Part shown: piece by piece, positions 24,221-36,977 of the stretch | Position numbering within the stretch: position 1 is the stretch's first letter | Layout of the letters: every line of letters starts with the position of its first letter | From: Varroa destructor | Lineage: Eukaryota > Arthropoda > Arachnida > Mesostigmata > Varroidae | Reading direction: 5' to 3' | NCBI RefSeq assembly: GCF_002443255.2 | Contig: NW_019211455.1 | Location: forward strand, 27,392,033-27,456,032 | DNA length: 64,000 nt | Program-made: the position numbers and the translations under genes | Notes under the pieces: model-generated | The model's database searches: none | What the model was told of the DNA's origin: nothing | The model's input: the letters and a program-made list of their open reading frames with translations, nothing else

Positions 24221-25457
24221 GCGGAACACTTTTTGCTTGAGTTTCCATCTCGATTTATTCCACCAGCCCAAATGCCCTACTCGTCTGTCTACAACTTTTC
24301 TTTGCCACTGAACTCGCCGAGTCATTCACAGTTTCACCGGCTTCATGTGCACGGCTACGCTGCCTATCGCACAGAGAATTCTGTACTCTGCGTTCTTCTT
24401 TTACTCGCATAGACGTGCTTACAATTATGATCCACTGACATGTGCTTTATACAGCCTTCCGTACAGTGTAAACCACTTGCTGGCACTGATGATCGCATAA
24501 AGCCTGTCATTGTAGAAAGCAGAATATGTTGTACATCATCTACTAGAGAAACTGAAAATGATTTTTCAGCACTACTTTCTACTCTGCAGTTACTGCTTGA
24601 GAGTATACCACAGCAACCGGTGGACCATCAAGACTTATCATGCGCACTAATACAGACACATCTCTATTACTGCATGCAAAGTTGGCATAGCGGTATCAAG
24701 AAATAATACGCGATCCAATATCTAACAAACGTACAAATTTGATTGATATTTATGAAATTGTCTCGTGGTTTCTTCACCTACTAAAAACGCACGGTTTTAC
24801 TTGAACCCAAACGACTACTTCGCCATAGCCCATTATGAACATCAGACTTCAGTTATAAAGAATATTGGTTCTCTTTGGGCAATATCATTATTAAACAAGT
24901 TTACCGTTGTATTTCAGCGTTTTCAATAGCATCTTTGTTCAGAGAACTCCCAATCAACTTTTACAAACTTTGTACCGGTGACAAAATGGACAGTTCATGG
25001 AATTGTTTCAAAACGTGGCCATTACGAAGGAAGTGTTAGTGGATGCTGTTCTAGGCTGCCTCAATGGCGCTTGGCTAGGTTTCTTTAACACTTGTTGAAT
25101 CTCGAATGGTCTGACTTCCTGAAATTAGCGAAGAATCAATATGATGGCAAATATGATGTTGAAGACTAGTTGGAACTAACAGAAAATACGCGCGAACTAC
25201 GATGTCGCCACCCTTTCAGTGACGTTAATCTATCGTGTACAAAAAATGGGAACAAAAGAACACTTTGCAATACCGAAATTGCGAATATTCACTGATTAGA
25301 ACACTACTGTGGTACAAACATTAGGTTTCACATCAGGTTTGGTAATGTTTATTATACATAATTTTATAAACATTTGACTATTTACTAATCAAGTCAAACG
25401 AATTGTTTTAACAGATAACAAGTCCTTCTGGAGGTAGTCTTAACGCCAGTACTACTG
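24221..25457 (+). pseudogene. Probable unprocessed pseudogene, identity unknown
   Basis: A chain of protein-like segments on the + strand. Segment A (24221-24412) is open for 63 codons and contains an ATG at 24272. Segment B (24455-24692) follows TTTATACAG and encodes a helical stretch (FSALLSTLQLLLESIP) with a GTATCA donor in phase 1. Segment C (24918-25039) follows TGTATTTCAG, joins B in phase and reads FSIASLFRELPINFYKLC before a TAG. Coding-like sequence then continues in a second frame (TKEVLVDAVLGCLNGAWLGF, stop 25096) and a third (LEWSDFLKLAKNQYDGKY, stop TAG 25167-25169). A 43-base exon-like piece at 25415-25457 has a good acceptor and a GTAAGA donor. The helical, Leu-rich content suggests a HEAT-type or similar scaffold, but I do not recognise the family. 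Chance is not excluded. Confidence 0.35.
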
Positions 25458-28400
25458 GTAAGACCTTATTACGTGGGAAAAAAGTTGCTAAAACTAAATA
25501 CTGAAGATCCATCAACCATGTGATCTATGGCCAAAAGAATTTAGGCTTGTTGTTGTGTGTGTAGAAATTTTCCGAAGTTCCCTTCCTTACTTCATGGCAG
25601 GAATAAACATTCTGAGACGCTCATACCCACCGCATAATTATTTCCCATAAGGAGAATCATACACTATCAGTATGAAAATCAAGCAGGCCTGATTGCACAG
25701 GACGCATGTGTCGCACACTCTAATAAAATGTGACTAAAGTTAAGAATGATAATCTCATACACCTGTATCGACACAAACCTAAAATTGCTGATGCCAATAG
25801 CTCGTTTGCGAAGCTTAAACTGCATGTATGACTGTTTTCTCAGACAGGATTCTATAATCGAATTCTATCTGCCACGAATAAAAAAGATTCTCAAAGGGTA
25901 AGTTGTTCGACTTTAAAGAATTTATTTACAAATAAACGCCACGTATGACAAGAGATATTTCCCTGCTGTAGTTAAAGAAAATTACAGTGGTGGTATAATA
26001 TGAATTAGACTTTAGATTCAGCCGGTTATGTTTGAGCTTTTTTTGGCTTGTTTCGCTGAAGTTTGAACTTTTAAATGAAAACGGTGTTGTTGATTGTTCG
26101 AAGAGATCCGTTGTTTTTGATCTTTAAATAATCAGATACATTATCGATAGAACTTGTGTGCTATGAACAGGACGACTTACTGAACATTCAAAAGATTTCG
26201 CAGATTTATCGACTTTTTTATTACTATGATTGGCTTGCTGAACTGCTTCTACATATAGAGAGGGTAGGACAACCCCGATGCCCAACTAGAAGAAGCCAGC
26301 GGAAGACTAAGTTCTGTCCGTAGATCAATAAAGTAATAAATATGTTGTTTAATAGAGCGGATTACCGTTGAAACATGAACAGCAGTGCACGGTTACTTTA
26401 GAGCCAAGGTGCTTCATTAATTCTGTTTCAAACGTACTTATTAGTACCACTTATTCAACTAAATTCATTAGGCTTACCGTGATTCACCTACGTTCTTCAA
26501 TACGTTGATAGGCAGTTTGTTGTCCACAAGTGCACTTTGTCTTTCATATGTCTGCGCAAACAAACATTGGGGCGGAATTCAGCCTCCAAGTCTGATCAAT
26601 CGGCCAAATAAATACGAAAGAGCTGAAATTTTTATAAAGTAGCTTTTAGCCCTAGACCAAATTACGGCCTGGAGTGGTTCGCGCCCATTTGACAGCACGA
26701 GCGTCCCACTTAACAGCTCATATTGTCAAATGGCATTAACAACTCGAGTTAAATTACGTCTTGGTAGGTATGCCCACATCTTTACGTACCCTTGACTCAC
26801 ATAAGAAAAAAATAGTAGTCAAATGTATGCCATTTTAACGAGAGCGTACGCATTAGGTTTGTTTTCATTTGTCGGCTTGTTTTAAACGGATTGTTTCCGA
26901 TTCGGGCGTCACATGTGGAACGTTTGTTAGGCTAAAACATACGCTGTCTATGATCAAATCAAAGCATCTGTACTGTCATTATTAGAAGAGGACTGTCCGG
27001 ACCTAGACAAAGAGACGATGAAAAAAAAATTAAGGAACTGATCTAACTGATTTGATGCGTAAACTGTGACGTCAACAAATAGGCATTTTACAGTTCGACT
27101 GCATGTCGACAGACTGGGCGAAATATCGCCGGAACAACCAACTCCAGAGATTCACATCTGACCTCACAGGTATAAGAAGAGAGCGTGTTTCCTTAGTTAA
27201 ATTGGAGAACAATTTTGTTCTAGTTGCATGTCGGGACGTGTGGCGGTACACGACAGCACTAATGGTTGTTAATTTAGTTAGACATCAGAATAGCATCAAA
27301 CCGATAAATTAGTCTTTTTCGTAGTCGTATAATATTATCTGATACGATTCTATGGATCGATTTGTTTCTTGGTAGTTACATCCTGTTGCCATATTGTAAG
27401 CATCCACACTACCATTTAGCTGCCAAAGCAACAAACATTCGTGGGCGTTGTATAATCTGGACGAAACGATTTAGAACTACGAATTTGATCGATCATTAAT
27501 GTGAGAGGTTTTTATTGCAACCAGAAAAACGGCTTCCGATACAAATAACAAACAAGTAGACCCAGCTGAAATATTGCGACTGGCTTGTCTGAACGGCTTG
27601 GTACCATCTACACCCTGTTGCACTCAGAAGCCAGTTGTTCAAGATATCGGACTCTACAGTTATTATTCATAACAAATACAAACATACAAATAGTCCCACT
27701 TGCCATGTCAGCAGTCACCGGCTTAGTCCACCAATAGGTTATTAAAATCGTATATTAGTAACAAATGCCTCCAATGATCTTCATAAATAAACATGCTCGT
27801 CATTGAAATATATGCTGTTCAGCCTTAGCGACTCGTCAGTCGATGTCTTTGACTGCTCGATTTATTCCAAGAAATGGTCCAAGGGTCACTGAAGCGACAC
27901 AGCAGACGACGACAACAACGGCCTTTCGAAATCCCGCCTAAACCACAGCTTAAAAACTAGCCGATCGGCTTATTCAAATATGGAGAATAACAAACTGGTA
28001 TTAGGGCCAGGTATGCCGTGTATGGTGATGAAAGCGAACATTATGAAGACGCGGTCACACAGGAAGGATTAAACTTATCCATGAATCTGATTGATGAAAT
28101 CTAATTTGCTTTTGGGTTTGTCGAATGAAAATGCATGATCAAAAATTTAATGAAAGGACAATGGCGCTAAGACACGGCTAATTTAAAGGTCCAAGATATT
28201 TGATGAACACGATGTAGATAATTAATATTCATAGAAGTCATTCAGTCTTCATGTCCTCTTTGTACTAATTTGTTTAGATCTATTATTTTATAGCAGCACG
28301 AGATTACTCTAAACACACGTTCCCAATATGTATCCCTTTATGCCTTAGTCCAAAAATGCAGAACATTAAACTGGCCAGGCCTAGGTGAGGGCGGCATTGT

Positions 28401-31400
28401 TCGTCTAATCAGTGAACCAGTTCCAACGAAACAATGTTACTGTTAGTTTAGATTTAGGTCACGATGGATAAGCTACCATTCAGTCTATGGGGAGGGGGGC
28501 AATGCTAGCCCTAGTTTACCGATTATATCTTAAACTGGATTTAAATGTAAAGCAATGTAATTAATACTGGAGATGTTCGTCAAAAAGGATCAAAACCTCA
28601 TCACCCGGCTCTAAGCCGTTGACCCGGCCGTTGACTTAGTTACTAAAATTAACTAATGTTTTTTGTATCTCATTTTCAGAGTTTAAGATGGGACAACAAT
28701 TCCTGGTGCCTTTGACCCTTAGCTTAACTTCTACGCCAAACTGCTAAGCTGTCTCACGGTCGACTTACTGATGTAAGCAGGCTGGTTCCTTTTCTTCTTC
28801 GTGCATGATATCTATAACAATTTCATCCAACCTTTAGCAATGAAATTGATCTTGTACACTGCATTATATTTTTACTCCTTGACTGTGCATATAAAGTATA
28901 CCGATGTATCAAAAGGTTATTTTCCACCGCGATTATTCGTTAAATATTATATCGATTCTGCATTTAGGCAAGGGAGTTTATCATGCGACTGAACGCTGAC
29001 CGACATGTTTGGGGGCTCTGCTAAACGAGCTTGGCCTGAAAGAGTGCTACATTGTTCAGGTTCAATGCACTTCGTGATTGTGAAATGTAATTATATCAGG
29101 CCACGAACGAATAACAGTTCTTACCAATAATATTATATATCTGAAAATGAATCCTAATCCTAACCTTGTTAAGGGTCACCACTGAAGGTAGACTTGGATA
29201 GCCAAAAGAAGTATTGTTATTAACACAATTTGTCTATTAACAACTCAGCGTCAATTAAGTAAATTTTAAGGTTTTACGATGCAATACCAATACGTCAATC
29301 AAGCCTAACCTATAGGATGTTTCTAGTTTCTTTGTAACGGTAGATAAGCGCATAATTGACCAAACAAAACATATTTGCTCTGAGTGTCTGCACTTGAATT
29401 TTTTCTATAACGAGCATAAATGGATATTATTGTTAAGTTTGACAGTGAGGTGCTCATCATGCCCCAGGGTGAGCAACGGCAGAACTAACCTAGGAAACGA
29501 CCTAAGTATCAATATGATCCTAAAATTTCTATTCAGCAGGTAACCAAAGTATTTGTATATTATTAAACATTATGAGAAGAAGTGTTCTATTCATTTGCGG
29601 CTAACAAATACCAATAAAATGAATTTGCTCGCTTACACATTATTTACAAGTTTTTTATTTTAATTTTTTAAAAGTCTCACGATTCCATTTATGACTAGTA
29701 ATTAATCCATTTAACTTCTGGCAAGTTGAATTTGGCAGCAGTGGGTTACCGAATCTTCTTCGGGGCATAAATGTGCTTAAAGTTTGTGTAATCTACCAGG
29801 TAGGTTGTCGACGACGTACACCGCCGACGATGGCCACGAGGAAATTGTTTGGCCAAATCAGATTTTTGATACATGAAATTATGACGAAGTCGTGTCATGC
29901 GGTAGCCAGACTGCAGGTTTTTTACGTTAGCAACGATATCCCTTCGAGATGAGATCAATGCCGTTGATGTGCTCTTAATTAAGTCTCTTAATCTGGTTAA
30001 ATTCTTATTGTGGACTTAGGAAAACAGTGTATGGACGAAAAAAACTGCGGACTAGCTAAAATAATTGCTAGAGTAAGGATAATAAAATTCGTGTGGCAAA
30101 TGTCTAGTGGTTCACATATGGGCTTTTAAAGTTGTCAAGTTCTTTATTCATACTGATTATCTCGAAAACGGCAAGTTAACAGGAACTTGGGTATAAGAGT
30201 TTCGTATGTTTTCGGAGCCATCCACTAGGACGAAAACGAATATCGATCTTAATTTTTATTAATTATTATTTATTTAATTATTATTATATCTTAACGATTT
30301 AAATGATACGACTCTATATACAAAAGTATATGTTGCCAAACTAATCGGGATTATTTGTAAGTGTGGTATCTCCTATGCTTTTATAGGGCTTTCATTGAAA
30401 CTTATGGCAGTATGGCGAACATGAAAGCTGTTGACTAGTGCTTTCTAAGTTTCGATACATGCGTTATTATTGTCTCCCTTCAATATGCCCATAAACCTAG
30501 CCCTGGCTAAAAGCTCAGCTTTGGCCTTGAAAACCCATGCGATTTTAGTACTTGCTGATAACTCTTATAAGAATACAATGCCATCAAGGTAAATACATTT
30601 ATGCAAAGTCTATCAGTTTGGAGACGCTAGAATTCAAGCCAACTTTTCAGTGGACGTTGTTGTAATGTAACGACCTTGTTTTATATATCCCGTCTTCCCA
30701 CTTTAACTATTCGTACTACCTGAAAGAAGATATTCATTCAATTAAAGGATACTAACCACATACTGAAATAATTTACATTTCATTAACCCTATTGTAAATC
30801 AATCAAATTAACATCGCCCATCTAACGGAATTAGTGCCGCGGAATTTCAAAAAGAAAAGTTCCAACAAATTGACTGTGACGGTATAGATGCACAATCCAA
30901 CTATAGTTTAAATGAAATCTGTTTATAGTAGAACAGGCTGATGAAGTAACTGACAAAATGTAACGGCTTTGGTAACGCACAACAACTGCAAGGGAGTAAT
31001 TGTTGGTGTGTACTATAGTTTGGCTGGCCATAACAAATTATCTAAATCAATGGCAAAACAGACGCGAGACTGTCCAGTTTTACCAGAGTAAAAAGGCAGT
31101 TCTCAAGAACTAAACTCTAAAGCCCATCAGCTAATTAGAGAAGAGGCTAAGTTGACATTTTCTGCTAATTATTCACGTCTTTTGTCTGGCACTTTTCCAT
31201 TTATTTATATTTCAATTTTAACTTTATTACCTCCGAAAGCTGAACGTACCAGCTTCGAGCTGTGACATGAGACCACTATTATTATTATTAATGTAAGAGG
31301 ACCTATTTCTAGGCGCATAAGATGTTCATCTCTAAACCCAAAAAGTCATCACATGCCTATAAAGTTCAAGGGGCGATAAAACGTACCTAGCCGTCCCAAT

Positions 31401-33140
31401 TGACCTCAGTCAAAGGCCACCTCGTACGCACTTCATATCCAAGAAAACCATTTAAGATATCTGTTGCAGCGGCAATGGTTAATGAAAACCATGGGCAGAC
31501 TTCTGAGTAATTCGTCTAATTTTCAGTCTAAATATTGATAAGCAAAGCGGCCAGCTAAAATTTCTTGGGCAGAGGTGTGCGTAAAATCTAGAAGTAGCAT
31601 AGGCTTTTATAATGATTTAGGTGGCCACTGGTGCCTTAATGGCTATTGGTGTCATTCTCTGTAAACAGCTATAAACAGTACGCTAGTCTCAACGATGCCG
31701 ATGGAGGGTAGTCCCCACGTACGAGAAAGAGCCTGATAAATATTATATCGTCAAAATGGTGGAAGGTAAGATAGTAATGAAGGTAATGGCCAAGAGGAAT
31801 ACGACACAATAACTCACCTCTATGCAGCCCTGCAGTCTAATAGCGAGATACTCGTTTATCCGCTTAATTTTTGAAATCGTCATTGCCGAACTGTATTTGT
31901 GTCAGTAAATACATGTGAATTAATTTGCCATCAAAGTACACGTGTGTATATCATACTAAATAAGCTAAGTCAACAATTGAACACTATAAGAAGCGTACGT
32001 AAGGACGCTTTGTTGGTGGTTTTAGCGGGCATCAAATACCATCATCATTTCTTAACACCTTTGTCAGGGTGTCATATACAAGTAATACATAGGATCATAG
32101 TCCTACGTCATAGTCATAACGTTTGTGATCGTGCCAACTCACCGAAAATAGAGGCTGCCGGATTCGACAATGGACATTCGTAGATGACACATCACGATAA
32201 CTGGATACAATGTACAAATAGCACGTATACCATGTATGAATATCATTGATATGATTCAATTTTGTGAATAGAAGAAGGTAAGCTGTTATACACTAAAGAC
32301 TGTATACTGCCACAAGTCGGTCAGAGAGCGTTCGTTTTTTGTGTGCTGGATATTGACGAAGGACAATAGCTGCATGTTGCTTTTTTCCCCATTTCCCCCC
32401 AGACCGAGTCAGGTCCCGATGTGTCGATAATGTCAGCATTTTTGCTTGGTCTTCGACAAACACTGGCGTGCATGGATAGGAAACTAAGCCCATCGTTGGT
32501 CGGAGGGACACCTTACACAGTCGCATTCGAATTGTAGGTGTCAAAACGCTGATGTTTACATGACGGACACGTTACAGAGGGCTAATCAAAATGTTGTACT
32601 ATGGTAGTGCCCTGTTTGGCTAGTTTTCGCCCAGTAACAATGTCGGTTAAAGCCTCAAATAGCAGTATCTATTTGAATTATAACAGAATTAAAAGCAACC
32701 ACTCGTAAAAACCACGTTCAGCTGCGTTATGCGTAGCATTAACGCTACAGAATGTTTTAGGTGAGCCTTCATGCAGTTGGAGAAACTTGGTAAGTTACCT
32801 TTCTATTTGCCAACCCATTTCCGTTAGTGCAAGTTTTCGGCGAGTGGATAGTACAGGAAGGTGCATTATAAAATTCACTTGTGTACAGCTATTTATATTC
32901 TGTGATCATACTATAGCTAAATCTACGTAACATTTGAAAAAAATTGCGTCGTTTCAATTGAAAACTTCAAACGGATGTTACATTTTTTTAAAATTTAATT
33001 TGCCACAACTCCACTTTTCTTCCAGATGTTTTTGTGTTTACCCAAATACAAGAATCGCGTTAGATGAAGGATTTTATTTAGATAGCCGAAAAGACGAAGC
33101 ACGAGCTTCGCTCAGGTCTCACGTATATAGTCAGTAAAGA
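25458..33140. other. Long intergenic region
   Basis: About 7.7 kb of AT-rich sequence with chance-sized frames. One exon-like segment at 27094-27169 (acceptor TTTTACAG, donor GTATAA) has no recognisable product. I see no RNA gene or intact mobile element. Confidence 0.5.
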
Positions 33141-33356
33141 ATGATTTCGGTTCCTAGGCTGCTTGCCTTTCGATTCTTATCAAAGATACGCAAATTTTTA
33201 TGGCGAAACCACCAGTTGTCAGAGGACGACGTTGCTAAGTTAGTCGAAGAGAGCCGGCTACATGAACATGTTATTCAAAAATGGCATGAAGAATTCCTTG
33301 AGCTTTTTCCGCGAGGAGTTGCCTCTAGGGAGGAATTCTGTAATACTGTGACGAAG
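33141..33356 (+). CDS. NCS-like gene, exon 1 (N-terminus and EF1)
   Basis: 72 codons from ATG to AAG|GTGAGA, phase 0. The N-terminus is hydrophobic and basic (MISVPRLLAFRFLSKIRKFL). An upstream non-coding exon, or an acceptor inside the exon, cannot be excluded. Confidence 0.7.
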
Positions 33357-34866
33357 GTGAGATCTTACACGTACGAAAAGCCCAGTGTGTTCCATGGCAC
33401 GAAAAAATGGGCACCGCATCCAGCTACATAGGTAAAACGCATCGTTGTATCGGGTACCTTATGCAGCAGAGCAATTATTCGGAAATAGCGTGTTGTTTTT
33501 TTGGTCACTTTTTTTCTCTTTTTCTTCAAGGATTTATGTGTGATGTTCGTACTGATAGTTGTTACAGTGTGACTTGAGTTCAGACCCAAGGCCGTTGCTA
33601 AACCGTATATTTACATATATTGTGCGAATGCCGGAAGTCATGCCGTCGCCTAGACCAACAAAAAGATCCCGAGGTCGTGAAGCGAAGCTCAGAGGAAGAG
33701 CCGTAACAGAAGACTCCGACACGGAGCTTTTCGATAGTGTATTTTTTACCAAAAATGTTTCGTCAAGAGATTCAGACAGCAACAAATACGTATCGTCCAG
33801 AACGGTCACGGGATCTTTATTGGCGGACGCGTGCCGTTGCGAGCGGGGAGGATCGCCGTTATCAAGGGCAACAACAACAACAACGATGCCAATCGATGCA
33901 AACACCGATGAATCAGAAGTGACCTTCCCGCAACTTGTTTGTTTTCTAGCTATGCCCCTTGTGGGATATACGGACAAAAAACTTGAGTGGGCGTTCGACG
34001 TTCTTGCTTATCACCATGCGTAGGTGTTGTCTAGTATTTATTGTATTTTTCTGGTTAGTTGTTGCTGATTTACTGCGTTGTGAAATCATCTCAAGCACGG
34101 TTTGTCGACTAGCGTATCTTTGCGTTCCGTGGAGAAAACCAAGAGCTGACTTGTAAACTAGTTGCTAGCAACAACTGCAGTCGCGGTTTAATTATAGACG
34201 ACAGCTGCACTGCCTTATATTCCCATATAACTTTAACGATATCGAGCGCTCGAAAATATGGAAATGTCCAAGTTTCGTATTTAAATGCATCACATACGTT
34301 TGATTGAGTGTAACCTATTCGTTGTACGCCTGATTGTGCCTGAAAGTATTCCACGCCTGATTGTGCCTGAAAGTATTCCGCGCCTGTTACAGATTCATTC
34401 ATTGGGAGGAGTTCAAGAAGACCTTAATTATGATTCGGAAAATGCGCGGCGCGGAGCTCAAGGATGCTGAAGATGGAATTCGTCAAGCGTTTGATAAAAT
34501 GGCAGAAGGCCGGGGTGTGATAGATAAAGCCCGGTTTAGGTGAAGTTTTTGTTGCATGTTCGGCGGTGATATAAACCTTTCGGTAGTACGTTCCATCGGA
34601 AATTGGCTAAAGCAATTACTAGTAACGTGCAATTGCAATCATGTACCTTAATCGATCTCATATGACAATCTGGACATTCAACATGCCCGGCCGTCACAGT
34701 CTATAATTTCTGTCCAACTATTGCGTAATAATTATCTGTATTTATTAAAATGGCTTAATTTGTACACAGGCAATTCATGTATTCGAACCCGAAACTCATA
34801 CGAGGAATCGCTAGAAACTACACCTGCATGATGGCTTCTCCGGGCCGGATTATAAACATATCGTAA
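33141..34866 (+). CDS. Divergent neuronal-calcium-sensor-like EF-hand protein (4 exons)
   Basis: Join 33141-33356, 33568-34019, 34393-34539 and 34770-34866; 912 nt, 303 residues. All introns are GT-AG with matching phases (0, 2, 2). The order of helices follows the NCS fold (hippocalcin/neurocalcin/KChIP): EF1 region IQKWHEEFLELFPRGVASRE, EF2 with DANTDESEVTFPQL then KKLEWAFDVLAYHH, EF3 region IHWEEFKKTLIMIRKM, EF4 region FDKMAEGRGVIDKARF and the tail YSNPKLIRGIARNY. No loop is canonical: EF2 lacks the Gly6 and Glu12 positions, EF3 is short by three residues, and EF4 has Ala at position 1. About 90 residues (92-181), rich in Ser, Arg and Thr with a basic KRSRGREAKLRGR cluster, are inserted just before the EF2 loop. 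The start lacks the Met-Gly myristoylation signal of most NCS proteins. The ATG has A at -3 and an in-frame TAA six bases upstream. Calcium binding is probably lost; function unknown. Confidence 0.75.
33568..34019 (+). CDS. NCS-like gene, exon 2 (EF2 with insertion)
   Basis: Starts after TTGTTACAG; a stop codon just upstream in the same frame supports this boundary. It holds the helix LLNRIFTYIV, the Ser/Arg/Thr-rich insertion including an (ACA)n-encoded Thr run, the EF2 loop and the following helix. It ends in phase 2 at GC|GTAGGT. No splice pair would neatly remove the insertion. Confidence 0.75.
34393..34539 (+). CDS. NCS-like gene, exon 3 (EF3 and EF4)
   Basis: Starts after CTGTTACAG, completing an Ala codon, and reads FIHWEEFKKTLIMIRKM, then a linker and EF4. 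The donor is TTTAG|GTGAAG, phase 2. Confidence 0.8.
34770..34866 (+). CDS. NCS-like gene, exon 4 (C-terminus)
   Basis: Starts after TGTACACAG, completing an Arg codon, and encodes QFMYSNPKLIRGIARNY and a short tail ending IINIS at TAA 34864-34866. AATAAA at 34948-34953 is the likely poly(A) signal. Confidence 0.8.
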
Positions 34867-34947
34867 CTATTTAGACAACCGGAACGAGTTTTGCAATAGA
34901 AAGTAATGTTTCGTCTGACAATTTGTTTAAACGAAGTTGTTTTTGAC

Positions 34948-34953
34948 AATAAA
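34948..34953 (+). other. Candidate poly(A) signal of the NCS-like gene
   Basis: AATAAA about 80 bases after the stop codon. Confidence 0.6.
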
Positions 34954-36809
34954 TCTTACCTATTTCCCTTGGATCCCTCGGGAGCTGCTCTAGAATCTAT
35001 ACATTCGTATATTTTGAATTGATTATATACGATCTGGTAAACATTCGCTTTTAAAAATCCATGATATTTAGGAGAACGTCCAAGGTCATCAAGGATAATG
35101 TCTGTTCGTTACTGATGTTCATCTAGATCAGCTGCCCTACCTCAGCTGACTGCATCATTTAAACAGCCTTTGGGTCTCAGTCAGTCACAGTTAGATTCAT
35201 TTGTACTTGCTTGCACCCCGTCCATGATATTCGTTTTAGCACTTATACCGCGATAAACTTGTATGCAGGACTGCAATATAATCATGCTGTATCATAAAAG
35301 AAATAATGGCGAAAAAAACTCTTGCGATGCCTAAGCATTAGCTTAAGTTAATTCAGGCGCAATGCGATACTGCCGCTAACAGTGCTATGCCCTTATAACG
35401 TAAGTCACTGTGGCAACAAAATACTCTATTTAGGATAGACCAAATAGATATGCGCGGAATGAGAACTTGTTTGCGGAACAGGCCTAGTAGTGCGAATAAG
35501 CTTTTCATGGCTATTTGTGTGCTTGTAAACTGAATCATCTTTTTTTAAGCCTACCTTTTGTGCGCATGCGCCTTCGGATTTTCGAGGATGATTGTATTAT
35601 TTAGCACGTTAGCATAACTTTCATAATTTTGTTTACAAGCACCACCACCTGTTCGGTGAACCTTTCAAGGTAGTGCAAGGGCTATAGCTTCAACGAGTTT
35701 TATAGCTGATACGAAATTATCTATAGGTCTCCATTTGAATCTGATACGCTTGATAATGTCGCTTTGACATGTAAATATACCTAAAAACTCCATTTAGACA
35801 ATCTGAAATTTGCAGTATTTCATCACTCATGTTGCTGGTGCTCCCTAATCCTAATAACAATAGACGATACGAGGGCTCAACAACGATTTGAACCAGTGAA
35901 TCTTGGCCGTTATTTGAGGACTGTGACCTCGATCAATAGTTAATTCCGTTGTTGCATAGACAGGTAACACTACTGCCGAATAGGTTTGACTGGGACGCCC
36001 CAATTACGTCAGCCTGTTCCATATCCTATACGTGCCTTATTCCGTTAGTCGGCAGCACACTTCACCTAGGACTCGCGCCAACTGATTCAGTCGGCGGGAT
36101 TAAGGACATCTAAAAAGCCTACATAGGGTTCGGCCGCTGCTTTGGGCGTGGCGTCGTTGAACCATACCCGTTAGTGATTGAAAGTTTGCACCGGCGTTGT
36201 CAATCATATTCAGCTTGAAAGCGATATTCTAAACGATATAATAGACTTTGGCTGATTCCTGCTTTTGCCATGATATTTGTGAGGCGGACTCTAACAACGT
36301 TAAGAAAAGCCGATCATGGGGTTGAGGCTCAGCGGCGACGGATCGATCGGATTAGGAGAAACTGAAGGGAGTGTTAGAGAAAGAAGGATAGGCTAAATCG
36401 AAGAAAGTCTTAAACGAGCACAGCTAAACAGACGCTAGTGATTCTGTATCCGCCGGTAATCGCGGACTTCGCCACTATTGCTTGTTTATACAGCCACGTT
36501 TGTACATCTTGTGAGTGCGTTTGTGACCCTTTAGATTCTAGTCTGGTTGTGAATATAGGCTGCGGTTACATGTAGTTTGTGTTGTAATAAAACGAGCAGG
36601 CTGATCACCGAAACATCCACACGATATGTCCGAGCTAGCTAGATCCCGATTTGAACATTGTGCTGGCAAATGAAATAATAGCTTGTAGGTGGTAGAGTTT
36701 CATTTTCGACCGCTGTCGAGATCATAGGCAAGCTGCCGATTCAACGTACTATTTGTTGAGTGTTCCAATAGTGTGGGTTGTCCGTGAGCGGTTCTAACTT
36801 TTGGAAATA
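34954..36809. other. Intergenic region, likely containing a promoter
   Basis: No exon or RNA gene recognised. The 3' part should contain the promoter and 5' UTR of the exon at 36810, but no clear core element stands out. Confidence 0.4.
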
Positions 36810-36977
36810 ATGGCCCTCGGTGAAAATCGAAATAGAACAAGTAATGTTTATATCAGCAAGAATGGAGTACGCATATATTCTCGAAATATCAACTCGACAG
36901 GAAGCTCAGGTGAGACGTCTGACAAAAGTTCTGATCTAAATCAGAAGCTTGGTTCACCTCCACTCCAAGATAGCAAG
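36810..36977 (+). CDS. First coding exon of an unrecognised gene
   Basis: An ATG with A at -3 and G at +4 opens 56 codons ending in phase 0 at a strong AAG|GTAAGC donor. The peptide starts MALGENRNRTSNVYISKNG and is polar, rich in Ser, Asn and Gly, with no signal peptide or membrane segment; it reads as disordered. I do not recognise it. No matching downstream exon was found, so its partners are either small, far away or beyond the window. It may share downstream exons with the 45136 exon, since both end in phase 0. Confidence 0.55.

Noticed and set aside
29746..29958. Basic minus-strand frame considered as a transposon remnant
   Set aside because: No recognisable motif and no repeats at its borders.
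32293..32544. Minus-strand frame considered as a transposase fragment
   Set aside because: No DDE-type motif, terminal repeats or known transposase signature could be seen.
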